This document shows, one piece after another, positions 54,407-62,287 of a stretch of DNA of 64,000 nt (positions within the stretch are counted from its first letter, which is position 1; each line of letters opens with the position of its first letter). Location: positions 1 through 64,000 of the forward strand of contig PVWP01000012.1 of assembly GCA_003003925.1 (NCBI GenBank), given 5' to 3'. The position numbers and the translations under genes were made by a program. The notes beneath the pieces were generated by a model. It searched no databases, had not been told where the DNA came from, and saw nothing but the letters and a program-made list of their open reading frames with translations. Source of the DNA: Aphanothece cf. minutissima CCALA 015. Its GTDB lineage: Bacteria; Cyanobacteriota; Cyanobacteriia; PCC-6307; Cyanobiaceae.

Positions 54407-55188
54407 TTGGCCCAGGAACAGGACCGTCGCATCAGAAACCGGAAACCCAGATCGATCATCAGGCCGATCAGTCCGATCACGATCAGGCCGACGAAGATCT
54501 CATCGGTGCGCAGGAATCGCTGGGCCAGGCTGATGCGTTTACCCAGTCCCTCGTTGGCGGCCACCAGTTCGGCGACGATCACGAGGTTCCAAGCCGAGGC
54601 CATGTTGATCCGGTAGGTGTCGAGCACCTGGGGGGCGATGTAGGGGGCCACCACCCGGGTCAGGATCGGCAGGCCCCGGCCTCCCAGGGTGAGGGCCGTT
54701 TCCACCAGTTCGGAGGGAACGAACTTCACCGCATCCATGATCATCAGGGTATTGAAGAAGAAGGTGCCGATGAAGATGAGCATCACCTTCGGCAACTCCT
54801 CAAGACCGAAATAGATGATCAGCAGGGGGATGAAAGCGGGCGCCGGCATGTAGCGGATCAGCGCCATCAGTGGCTCGAGAAAGTGGCAGATGGTCCGGTT
54901 CGTGCCCATGGCGATGCCGATCGGCAGGGCCAGCCCTGCCGAGATGGCGAAGCCGATGAACACCCGCTGGATGCTGGCCACCGCATCCGCCACCAGGATG
55001 CCGCGCTGGAACTGGTCGCTGCCCGCCAGCCACACCGCTCCGGGGCTCGGCAGGAAGAGCTTGTCGACCATGCCGCTGGCGGTGACCAGCCACCACATCA
55101 GGAAGACGGTGAGGATGCCGAGCACCCCCAGAACCCAGGGGTGGCTGAGGAGGCGGCGCAGGGCGGGGGACCGGGCCATGGTGCTCAA
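54403..55188 (-). CDS. ABC transporter permease of the guanidine operon
   Basis: 261 residues with six hydrophobic segments and the EAA-type loop near ALTLGGRGLPILTRVVAPYIAPQ. The family is SsuC/TauC. It forms the inner-membrane channel with the ATPase encoded directly downstream and takes substrate from the lipoprotein encoded upstream. Overlaps of 4 bases at both ends show tight coupling. Confidence 0.92.
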   Translation of the reverse strand: MSTMARSPALRRLLSHPWVLGVLGILTVFLMWWLVTASGMVDKLFLPSPGAVWLAGSDQFQRGILVADAVASIQRVFIGFAISAGLALPIGIAMGTNRTICHFLEPLMALIRYMPAPAFIPLLIIYFGLEELPKVMLIFIGTFFFNTLMIMDAVKFVPSELVETALTLGGRGLPILTRVVAPYIAPQVLDTYRINMASAWNLVIVAELVAANEGLGKRISLAQRFLRTDEIFVGLIVIGLIGLMIDLGFRFLMRRSCSWAN

Positions 55189-56195
55189 CGGGCGTTGTCG
55201 ACGAACTGGGAATTCAGCAGGTTGGTGAGGTCGGGCTTGGTCTTGGCCAGGCCCGTCTCCACCAGGAAGGCGCTGATCTGCTCGGCGGCATAGGGCAGCG
55301 ACAGCATCGTGGTGCCCGGCTTGAAGTTGCTGCGGTTCTCCTCGAGGGTCTGGATGGTGGTGCCGGCGTTGTACTCCTTGAACTCGGCCTCGCTCACGCC
55401 GGAGCGTTCCACCAGAATCGGCAGGGTGCCGGCGGGGTCGTCCTTGATCGTGGCGAGCGTGGCGAACCAGGCGTTGACGATCTTCTGGACCTTCTCGGGA
55501 TTCTTGGCGACGAATTCCGTGCGGCAGACGAGCAGATCGCTGATCGCCCCGGGGTGATCCTTGGAGGTGGCCAGGGCCCGGCTACCCGGCCGCTTCAGAG
55601 CCTGGGTGGTGAATGGCGCATAAACGCCCGCCGCATCCACCTTGCCCGCCGCGAAGGCGGCGGCGGCGGCACCGGTTTCGAGGGGAACGAAGGTGATGTC
55701 CTTGGCGGAGAGGCCCGCATCCTTGAGCACCTTCAGCAGCAGGAAGTGGTCGACGGTGCCTTCCTCGGCGGCGACCTTCTTGCCCTTCAGATCAGGGATC
55801 GACTTGATCTCGGCCGCGGCGATGATCTGGTCATTGCCCGTGGAGAAATCGTTCTGGAGCACCACCTGGAGATCCGCTCCACCCGCCACCGAACTGATCG
55901 TGTCGTTGAGGGTCTGGCTGTTGCAGTCCAGCTGGCCGGCGTTGAGGGCGTTGATCGAATCCAGATAGCCGTCGAACCACTGCATCGAAGCCGCCACCCC
56001 CTGCTTGTCGAACAGCCCCTTGACCTCGGTGACCTTCCAGGGGAACCAGCCCGGCCAGGCGCTGTAGCCGATCTTGACGGGCGTCTCCTGGCTGGCCGGC
56101 TGCTGGCAACCGGCCAGCAATCCTCCCCCGAGGGCGGCCATCAGGGCGAGGGCGATGGCCCGGCGTTGACGACGGAAAAAGGTGGCTTTCAACAT
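55185..56195 (-). CDS. Substrate-binding lipoprotein of the guanidine operon
   Basis: 336 residues: an N-terminal signal with lipobox LLAGCQQ (lipidated Cys about residue 29) and a NMT1/SsuA-type binding fold (VKIGYSAWPGWFPWKVTEVKG, WFDGYLDSINALNAGQLDC, KKVAAEEGTVDHFLLLKVL). Aromatic and acidic residues in the cleft would suit a cation such as guanidinium. ATG 56195 places the signal peptide at the start; the frame further upstream is not protein-like. A 149-base gap separates it from the GlnT-like gene. Confidence 0.92.
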   Translation of the reverse strand: MLKATFFRRQRRAIALALMAALGGGLLAGCQQPASQETPVKIGYSAWPGWFPWKVTEVKGLFDKQGVAASMQWFDGYLDSINALNAGQLDCNSQTLNDTISSVAGGADLQVVLQNDFSTGNDQIIAAAEIKSIPDLKGKKVAAEEGTVDHFLLLKVLKDAGLSAKDITFVPLETGAAAAAFAAGKVDAAGVYAPFTTQALKRPGSRALATSKDHPGAISDLLVCRTEFVAKNPEKVQKIVNAWFATLATIKDDPAGTLPILVERSGVSEAEFKEYNAGTTIQTLEENRSNFKPGTTMLSLPYAAEQISAFLVETGLAKTKPDLTNLLNSQFVDNAR

Positions 56196-56344
56196 CAGGA
56201 AATCGGGGGAGGGGCGGTGGCTGCTCGGATGGGAAGACGACCGGTTCAGGCGCGTTTCCGAGTCGATGGTGAACTGGAAAGTGGGCTGGGTTCGAGACCC
56301 TGTTGCGTGGGTGGATGGGTGAAGGGAGCCCCCCGTGAAGAGGC

Positions 56345-57709
56345 TCAGAAGAACTCCAGGTAACGCTGCTGTTCCCATTCGGAAACAGCCGAGTGGTAGG
56401 ACTCCCACTCTTCACGTTTGTAGGAGACAAACGCCTGGAACATGGCATCACCGAATACGCTTTCGGCAAGTGGATCGGCCGCGAAGGCCTCCACCGCCTC
56501 ACCGAGCGTTCGGGGCAGCATGTTCAGGCCCCGTTCGGCCCGTTCCGCGGCGCTGAGTGTGTAGGCATTCACCAGGTTGGGGGCGCCGGGATCCAGTTCT
56601 TCTCGGATCCCTTCCAATCCGGCCGCCAGCATCAGGGCAGCGCCGAGATAGGGGTTGCAGGAAATGTCGGCAGCTCGGCATTCCACCCGGCCACCGGGTG
56701 AGGGAATGCGCAGCATGTTGGTGCGGTTGTTGTTGCCGTAGCAGACGAACACCGGTGCCCAGGTGAATCCCGACATGCTCCCCTGGGCCACCAGGCGCTT
56801 GTAGCTGTTGACCGTCGGGGCGATCACCGCGCAGATGGCGGGGGCGTGGCGCAGCACACCGGCGATGAAATGTTCCGCCAGCCGGGTGACCTTGCCGGGG
56901 GTCGCCTCGGGTGTGGCGAACAGGTTGGCCCCGGTCTGAACGTCCGCCAGGGACATGTTGAAGTGGGCGCCACTGCCGGTGCGATCCCCGAAGGGCTTGG
57001 GCATGAAGGTTGCCAGCAGACCGTGCCGATGGGCGATCTCCTTGGCCATCAGCTTGAAGAAGGTGAGCCGGTCGGCCATGGTGAGCACGTCGGCGTAGTC
57101 GAAATCGGTCTCGAACTGGCCGGGGCCGTCCTCGTGGTCGAAGGAATAGACCCCCCAGCCCAGGCCGTTCATCGCCTGCACCAGTTCGTCCAGCCAGGGC
57201 AGGTTGTCGAGCAGGCCGCGCACGTCATAGGCGGGTTTGTCGAGGGTGTCGCGGTCGCTGAAGGGGACCCAGCCCCCCGCGGCCCCCTTCTTCAGCACGA
57301 AGAACTCGGTCTCGATGCCGAGGTTGAAGCGGAAGCCCATGGCGGCCGCCTCCTGGCGCACCCGGCCGAGAATGTGGCGGCTGCAGGCCTCGAAGGGCCG
57401 GCCGTGCAGGTGCAGGTCGCTGGCGAACCAGGCCACCTCCGGCTGCCAGGGGAGCACGGTGACGCTGGCGGGATCGGGAACCGCGGCCACCTCGTCGTCG
57501 CTCACCTCCTGGGGAACGCCGTCGAGGGCCGCCCCGGTGAACAGTTCGGAGCCGGCCATCATCTGGCCGAGGTGCTCGAGGGGCACGGCCTTGGCCTTGC
57601 TCACCCCGTGCAGATCCACGAAGCTCGCCAGGGCGTAGCGGACCCCCTTGGAACGCAGGTCGGCCTGCAGGGCCGTGGTGGGGTCGGAGGCGGGATGCTG
57701 GTGACTCAT
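56345..57709 (-). CDS. GlnT-like glutamine synthetase homologue, copy 2, in the guanidine operon
   Basis: 454 residues of the GlnT/type III glutamate-ammonia ligase group: ALASFVDLHGVSKAKAVPLEHL, LGIETEFFVLKKG, DHEDGPGQFETDFDYAD, RTGSGAHFNMSLAD and NRTNMLRIPSPGGRVECRAAD. ATP, metal and glutamate sites look intact. It sits between hypB-like and the transporter genes, overlapping hypB by one base. It could assimilate the ammonia released by guanidine hydrolase or couple glutamate to an amine; either is inference. Confidence 0.86.
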   Translation of the reverse strand: MSHQHPASDPTTALQADLRSKGVRYALASFVDLHGVSKAKAVPLEHLGQMMAGSELFTGAALDGVPQEVSDDEVAAVPDPASVTVLPWQPEVAWFASDLHLHGRPFEACSRHILGRVRQEAAAMGFRFNLGIETEFFVLKKGAAGGWVPFSDRDTLDKPAYDVRGLLDNLPWLDELVQAMNGLGWGVYSFDHEDGPGQFETDFDYADVLTMADRLTFFKLMAKEIAHRHGLLATFMPKPFGDRTGSGAHFNMSLADVQTGANLFATPEATPGKVTRLAEHFIAGVLRHAPAICAVIAPTVNSYKRLVAQGSMSGFTWAPVFVCYGNNNRTNMLRIPSPGGRVECRAADISCNPYLGAALMLAAGLEGIREELDPGAPNLVNAYTLSAAERAERGLNMLPRTLGEAVEAFAADPLAESVFGDAMFQAFVSYKREEWESYHSAVSEWEQQRYLEFF

Positions 57710-58410
57710 CAGGCGTGCATCAAGGCGGGGGAGGTCTGGACGGCCTGGCGCTGGGCGTCGAGCCAGTCGTGCCAGGCCTCGAAACCCTCTCCGGTGGTGG
57801 CGGAGAGGCGGAACACGGCGGTGCGGGGGTTCACCTGGCGGATGTGGGCCTCGATCCGCTCCACATCCACCGGCAGGTGGGGCAGCAGATCCACTTTGGT
57901 GATCAGGACGCAGTCGGCTTCCCGGAACATGACCGGGTACTTGAGCGGCTTGTCGTCCCCCTCGGTGACGCTCAGGAGCGCCACCTTGCGGTGCTCCCCG
58001 ATGGCGAATTCGGCGGGGCAGACCAGGTTTCCCACGTTCTCCACCCAGAGGATGTCCAGAGCGGCGGGATCGAGCCGCTGGCGCAGCAGCTTGAGGCCGC
58101 CGCTGACCATGGCGGCATCCAGGTGGCAGGCACGACCGGTGGTGATCGGCACCACCGGAATCCCCACGGCCTCCAGACGCTCGGCATCCAGCAGGGTGGT
58201 CATGTCGCCCTCGAGCACGGCCATGGCCCAGCGGCCGGCGAGGGCGGCCAGGCTGCGCTCCAGCAGGGAGGTCTTGCCGGCGCCGGGGCTGCTCATCACG
58301 TTGAGGCAGAGCAGGTTCCAGGCGTCGAAGTGCTCGCGGTTGTGGTCGGCCCGGTGCTGGTTGGCCGCCAGCAGGTTGAGGCCGAGGGTGTCTTCGAGGG
58401 GCATGTGCAT
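57709..58410 (-). CDS. ghaB: HypB-like nickel GTPase for guanidine hydrolase maturation
   Basis: 233 residues: P-loop [34 protein letters not shown], metal-site segments [13 protein letters not shown] and [12 protein letters not shown], and G4 motif [11 protein letters not shown]. HypB inserts Ni2+ into hydrogenase; the paralogue beside gdmH (GhaB) matures the Ni-dependent guanidine hydrolase. No hydrogenase genes are here, which supports the latter. It starts seven bases after the hypA-like stop. Confidence 0.92.
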   Translation of the reverse strand: MHMPLEDTLGLNLLAANQHRADHNREHFDAWNLLCLNVMSSPGAGKTSLLERSLAALAGRWAMAVLEGDMTTLLDAERLEAVGIPVVPITTGRACHLDAAMVSGGLKLLRQRLDPAALDILWVENVGNLVCPAEFAIGEHRKVALLSVTEGDDKPLKYPVMFREADCVLITKVDLLPHLPVDVERIEAHIRQVNPRTAVFRLSATTGEGFEAWHDWLDAQRQAVQTSPALMHA

Positions 58411-58416
58411 GGCGGA

Positions 58417-58842
58417 TCAGCGGGCGGCGGTGGGGAGGGAAGCGGTGGTTGGTGCGGTAGGCGAGGCGGGGCTGGTGGACGGGGCGGTTTCGAAGCCGTA
58501 GGCGACGGAGCGGATTCGCAGTTCACGGCCGCTGACGATCTCCTCCATCGGGTGGTGGCAGCAGGGGGAGCGGAAACCGTCGGCCGGGTCGGGGCTGTAG
58601 GTGGCCTGGCAGCGGACGCAGCGCCCCACCAGGGGCACCGACTCGATCACCAGCTCGGCGCCGTCGAGCCAGCTGCCCTTGACGGCATCGGCCCAGGTGA
58701 CCACCAGCTGGTCGGGTTCGACGCAGGTGAAGGTGCCCACTTCGAGATGGACCCGATCCACCGCCGGCACCCGGGGAGCGTGCTGCTGCTTCCACTCGTT
58801 CATGGACAGCAGCAGGCAGCGCGTCATGTCGACTTCATGCAT
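58417..58842 (-). CDS. ghaA: HypA-like nickel chaperone for guanidine hydrolase maturation
   Basis: 141 residues starting MHEVDMTRC, the N-terminal His-Glu Ni site of HypA. A zinc site follows: CVRCQATY and then SPCCHHP, so the second knuckle is CC rather than CxxC. The C-terminal 30 residues are Ser/Thr/Pro-rich and look disordered. With HypB-like it delivers nickel to GdmH. Three bases separate it from the gdmH stop. Confidence 0.9.
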   Translation of the reverse strand: MHEVDMTRCLLLSMNEWKQQHAPRVPAVDRVHLEVGTFTCVEPDQLVVTWADAVKGSWLDGAELVIESVPLVGRCVRCQATYSPDPADGFRSPCCHHPMEEIVSGRELRIRSVAYGFETAPSTSPASPTAPTTASLPTAAR

Positions 58843-58845
58843 GCC

Positions 58846-60060
58846 CTATCTCCAGGCGCGGTCGACCTGCATGTTGCAGTCCCTGGAGAGCCAGGCGGGG
58901 GCTGACTTACGGGGCAGCTGACCACTCACCACCAGGTGGGCCATGGTGTCGCAGATGACCCGGGTGGCCATCAGGGAGGTCATGTCGCTGACGTCGTAGG
59001 GGGGGGAGACCTCCACCACCTCAAGGCCGCAGACGGGCACGTTGCGCACGATCAGCTCCAGCAGCTTGAGGGCCTCGCGCGGCAGCAACCCTCCCGGTTC
59101 GGGCCAGCCGGTGCCCGGCACGAAACCGGCATCGATGCAGTCGATGTCGAAGGAGATGTAGACGCAGTCGGTGCCGTCGGTGGCCCGCTCGATGGCGTAC
59201 TTGGCCGCCGCCTCCAGGCCCATGTCGCAGATGTCGGTGACGGTGAGCACGTTGGTGCCCCGCTCGCGGCAGACCTTCACCCCCTCCCGCGGCACCTGCC
59301 AGCCGCCGATGCCCAGCTGCACCAGGTTCTCAGCCGGGGCGTTGGCCATGTTGGTGGCATGGAACCACGGGGTGGTGTGCATGCGCTCGTCCAGGTCGGT
59401 CTCCTGGGTGTCGACGTGGCGATCGAAGTGGATGATGCCCACCTTCTTGTCGCCGAGGTGGCGGCAGACGCCCCGGACGGTGGGGAAGCCGATCGAGTGG
59501 TCGCCGCCCAGGATGATCGGGAAGGCGCCACTGGCGAACACGTGGGCGATGCCCTTGGAGATCTGATCGAAGCTCTTCTCGTTGTTGGCGGGGATGGTGA
59601 AGATGTCACCCACGTCGCAGAGGGTGATCTGCTCCCGCAGATCCACCCCCATCTCGTAGTTGTAGGGGGTGTAGAGGGCCGAGATGCGCCGGATGCCCTG
59701 GGGGCCGAAGCGGGTGCCGGGCCGGTAGGTGGTGCCGCTGTCGTGGGGAACGCCCACCACCGCCACGTCGAACTCGCCGACGCGGTTCACATCCTCGATG
59801 TAGGGCGCCTTCATGAACGTGTTGATGCCCGCGAAATGGGGCAGTTCACCGCGGGAGAAGGTGGAGATGCGCCGGTCGACGATGCTCGCGGCCGCCTCCA
59901 GGCCATAGCGGTGTCCCAGGTCGACTTCCTGTTGCCAGCCGGTGAGGGGCAGGGAGGCTTCCTTCTCCAGGGCCCGGGCCCCTTCACTGCCGGCCGGGTG
60001 GGGCCCCCGGTCGAAGGCGCTGGCCGCATCGGACGGGCGGCCGCTGGACGGATCGTTCAT
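58846..60060 (-). CDS. gdmH: Nickel-dependent guanidine hydrolase (ureohydrolase family)
   Basis: 404 residues of the ureohydrolase fold: ILGGDHSIGFPTVRG, IHFDRHVDTQETDL and FDIDCIDAGFVPGTGW place the six Asp/His metal ligands. DRHVDTQ and FVPGTGWPEPGG are the features I associate with GdmH (Synechocystis Sll1077) rather than agmatinase. The enzyme hydrolyses guanidine to urea and ammonia. Gene order with HypA, HypB and an ABC transporter matches Sll1077-1082, and a guanidine-I riboswitch precedes it. ATG 60060 was chosen; the frame upstream runs through the riboswitch. Confidence 0.95.
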   Translation of the reverse strand: MNDPSSGRPSDAASAFDRGPHPAGSEGARALEKEASLPLTGWQQEVDLGHRYGLEAAASIVDRRISTFSRGELPHFAGINTFMKAPYIEDVNRVGEFDVAVVGVPHDSGTTYRPGTRFGPQGIRRISALYTPYNYEMGVDLREQITLCDVGDIFTIPANNEKSFDQISKGIAHVFASGAFPIILGGDHSIGFPTVRGVCRHLGDKKVGIIHFDRHVDTQETDLDERMHTTPWFHATNMANAPAENLVQLGIGGWQVPREGVKVCRERGTNVLTVTDICDMGLEAAAKYAIERATDGTDCVYISFDIDCIDAGFVPGTGWPEPGGLLPREALKLLELIVRNVPVCGLEVVEVSPPYDVSDMTSLMATRVICDTMAHLVVSGQLPRKSAPAWLSRDCNMQVDRAWR

Positions 60061-60092
60061 TCGGACCTCTGAGCACGGTGGGGATGGGGCGG

Positions 60093-60240
60093 TCTCCCGG
60101 GCTTTTGTCCCTCCGTGCCACGCACCGGTGAGAACAGGGTTCTCGCATCCGGTGGGTGCGCTTCTCTCGGACCAGGCATCCCCCCGGTTGCCGGCAGTGC
60201 CAGAAATGGCAAGGCCAGCAATGGGGGACCGGAACCCTAG
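60093..60240 (-). ncRNA. Guanidine-I (ykkC) riboswitch
   Basis: On the minus strand the conserved ykkC pieces occur in order: CTAGGGTTCCGG (60240-60229), GGTCCGAGAG (60173-60164), then ACGGAGGGACAAAAGCC (60116-60100) and CGGGAGA (60099-60093). They lie between the gene at 60319 and gdmH, ending 32 bases before the gdmH ATG. Guanidine binding normally turns the downstream genes on, so the whole operon from gdmH is likely guanidine-inducible. No strong terminator stem was resolved; control may be at translation or by a stem I did not fold. Confidence 0.93.
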
Positions 60241-60318
60241 AAGCAATATCCGCTCAGTGATCCTGAAGGCCCCCGGGCGGGACGGTTGTGACGGTTGCTA
60301 CGGGATTCGGGCGCGGGT

Positions 60319-60597
60319 TCAGGTAGGGCAGGGGAGACCGGCCGCCTTGCGGTTGGTCTCGCGGCGCAGCAGCAGGAAGAGATAGTCCGGGTCCTTGTAC
60401 TGGCTCGGCAGGCACTGGTGCAGTTGCTCGAGCCGGTGCCAGCAGACCGTGCGCTGGATCTTTTTGAGGGTCCGACCTTCCCGGACCAGCAGGCGCAGAG
60501 CCTTGCAATACATCGAATAATTGGCCTCCAGTTCACCGATGGTGACTTTCGGGATCGTGACCTTCGGCAGGGACGCTGGAAGCGATCGGGCGGTCAT
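60319..60597 (-). CDS. Small basic protein, paralogue of the protein at 39.0 kb
   Basis: 92 residues with core LEANYSMYCKALRLLVREG, TLKKIQRTVCWHRLEQLH and PSQYKDPDYLFLLLRRE. Most positions match the protein encoded at 39039-39305, including LVREG and QRTVCW. Function unknown. It lies just upstream of the guanidine riboswitch on the same strand but is separated from it by 78 bases and probably not part of the regulon. ATG 60597 marks the conserved start. Confidence 0.7.
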   Translation of the reverse strand: MTARSLPASLPKVTIPKVTIGELEANYSMYCKALRLLVREGRTLKKIQRTVCWHRLEQLHQCLPSQYKDPDYLFLLLRRETNRKAAGLPCPT

Positions 60598-60803
60598 CGG
60601 CCATCCTTCGGGGCAGGCCCCGCAGAGATCCATCCACTGTCGTCCATCGGCGGCCGGGGCGCGCCCCCCATCCGGGGACATTCCCGCGCCGGTCGCCGAT
60701 CGGCCAGAGGCGAGCGCCATGGGGGTTCCCTGACCAGCCCGGCGCCGGGGAGTGGCACCCCTTCCGATTCAGTTAAGGTTTGGGCAGCAGACGAATCCCC
60801 GGC

Positions 60804-60962
60804 ATGTACGAAGACCATCCCGTGATGAACGCGCTGCTGCAGCAGCTCCGCTCCCTCAACGAGCAGTACAGCCACCTCCCCAACGAGCTCAACCGGTACC
60901 GCGTCGTGCGCCAGGAGCAGCTGATCGCCCAGTGGGCCCCCGGTGTCAGCGTCGCCGGCTGA
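60804..60962 (+). CDS. Small tandem-duplicated protein, first copy
   Basis: 52 residues: HPVMNALLQQLRSLNEQYS followed by LNRYRVVRQEQLIAQW. The next gene encodes the same pattern. A helical, charged mini-protein without a known family. The ribosome site is weak. Too short to judge alone; the similarity to its neighbour supports it. Confidence 0.6.
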   Translation: MYEDHPVMNALLQQLRSLNEQYSHLPNELNRYRVVRQEQLIAQWAPGVSVAG

Positions 60963-61000
60963 GCCCTCCCTCCCCCTGTTGATGCCTCCCCCGTGAGGTG

Positions 61001-61204
61001 ATGAACAAGAACCACCCCGTCTACCACTCCCTCATGGCCAGGCTGGAGAGTCTGCGGGACCAGTACCGGCAGCATCCCAGCGAGCGGAACCGTTACCGGC
61101 TGGTGCGGCAGGAGCAGCTGATCGCCCAGTGGGTGGCCGCCTCCGACCTGCCGACCCCTTTCTTCGCTTCCACGGGCGGCGCGCCGGCACCGGCGCCAAC
61201 ATGA
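61001..61204 (+). CDS. Small tandem-duplicated protein, second copy
   Basis: 67 residues: HPVYHSLMARLESLRDQYR and RNRYRLVRQEQLIAQW, clearly paralogous to the 52-residue protein encoded 38 bases upstream, with an added Pro/Ala-rich tail. GAGGTG precedes ATG 61001 directly. The conserved block shows selection on protein sequence, but its role is unknown. Confidence 0.65.
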   Translation: MNKNHPVYHSLMARLESLRDQYRQHPSERNRYRLVRQEQLIAQWVAASDLPTPFFASTGGAPAPAPT

Positions 61205-61309
61205 AGAAAATCCCTCGCTTTGCCGTCGGGTGTCCCTTGTTGCTCTCGGGCTCCCCTTGACCCGCTATTCCGTAGACAGCACACCACTGTCGGCAGGAAG
61301 GGCAAAGGT

Positions 61310-62287
61310 ATGGGCAAGAAGGACAAGAGTGGTCTCAAGATCAAGACCCTGAAGATCAAGTCGCCGAAGAAGAAGGACTCCGCAGGCAAGCACCGCTCGG
61401 ACAGCGCCTATGGCAACGGTCTCGCCTCCTCCGGTGTGAGTGAGTCGGATCTCTACAGGCCCTCGCCGATTCTCGACGACCTCTCCCACCATTCCGAGGG
61501 ACGTCCCCCCAAGCTGGATCGCAAGTTCTACGAAAAGGAACTGGCCCGGCTCCAGGTGGAGCTGGTGAAGATGCAGTACTGGGTCAAGCATGTGGGTTAC
61601 CGCATGATCCTGCTGTTCGAGGGCCGGGATGCGGCCGGCAAAGGCGGCACCATCAAGCGCATCACGGAGCCGCTCAACCCGCGGGGCTGCAACGTGGTGG
61701 CCCTCGGCACCCCCTCCGACCAGCAGAAGACCCAGTGGTACTTCCAGCGCTATGTGGAGAACTTCCCCTCCGCCGGTGAAATCGTCCTGTTCGACCGCAG
61801 CTGGTACAACCGGGCCGGCGTCGAGAAGGTGATGGGCTTCTGCACGCCCGAGCAGGTGGAGGAGTTCATGCTCTCCTGTCCGGAGTTCGAGCGCATGCTG
61901 GTGCGCAGCGGCATCACCCTGATCAAGTACTGGTTCTCCGTCAGTGATGACGAGCAGGAGGCCCGGTTCCGCTCCCGCCTGGAGGATCCGGCCCGCCGCT
62001 GGAAGCTGAGCCCGATGGATCTGGAATCCAGGGACCGCTGGGTGGAGTTCTCCCGGGCCAAGGACGAGATGTTCGCCCACACCAACATCCCGGAGGCCCC
62101 CTGGTTCACCGTCGAGGCCAATGACAAGCGCCGGGCCAGGCTCAACTGCATCCGCCATCTGCTCAGCAAGGTCCCCTATGAGGACATGACACCCAAGGCG
62201 ATCGAACTGCCCCCCCGCAAGAGCGGGTCCGATTACCAGCGTCCGCCGATGAACGAGCAGTTCTTCGTGCCCAACGCCTACCCCTGA
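61310..62287 (+). CDS. ppk2: Polyphosphate kinase 2
   Basis: 325 residues: a Lys-rich N-terminal tail (about residues 1-30), Walker A EGRDAAGKGGTIKR, Walker B FDRSWYNRAGVEKV and the lid region ESRDRWVEFSRAKDEMF. This is single-domain PPK2, which uses polyphosphate to phosphorylate nucleoside diphosphates (or the reverse). The Lys-rich tail could bind polyphosphate. ATG 61310 is preceded by AAAGG. It is convergent with the CPBP gene, overlapping by 10 bases. CHAD and Pho genes at 7-11 kb are related in theme. Confidence 0.93.
   Translation: MGKKDKSGLKIKTLKIKSPKKKDSAGKHRSDSAYGNGLASSGVSESDLYRPSPILDDLSHHSEGRPPKLDRKFYEKELARLQVELVKMQYWVKHVGYRMILLFEGRDAAGKGGTIKRITEPLNPRGCNVVALGTPSDQQKTQWYFQRYVENFPSAGEIVLFDRSWYNRAGVEKVMGFCTPEQVEEFMLSCPEFERMLVRSGITLIKYWFSVSDDEQEARFRSRLEDPARRWKLSPMDLESRDRWVEFSRAKDEMFAHTNIPEAPWFTVEANDKRRARLNCIRHLLSKVPYEDMTPKAIELPPRKSGSDYQRPPMNEQFFVPNAYP

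Noticed and set aside
57709..58842. hypA and hypB as part of a hydrogenase cluster
   Set aside because: No hydrogenase or other hyp genes lie nearby and both genes are locked into the guanidine operon.
58846..60060. Agmatinase (speB) for the ureohydrolase gene
   Set aside because: Guanidine riboswitch, HypA/HypB-like partners, ABC genes and the DRHVDTQ and FVPGTGW features all favour guanidine hydrolase.
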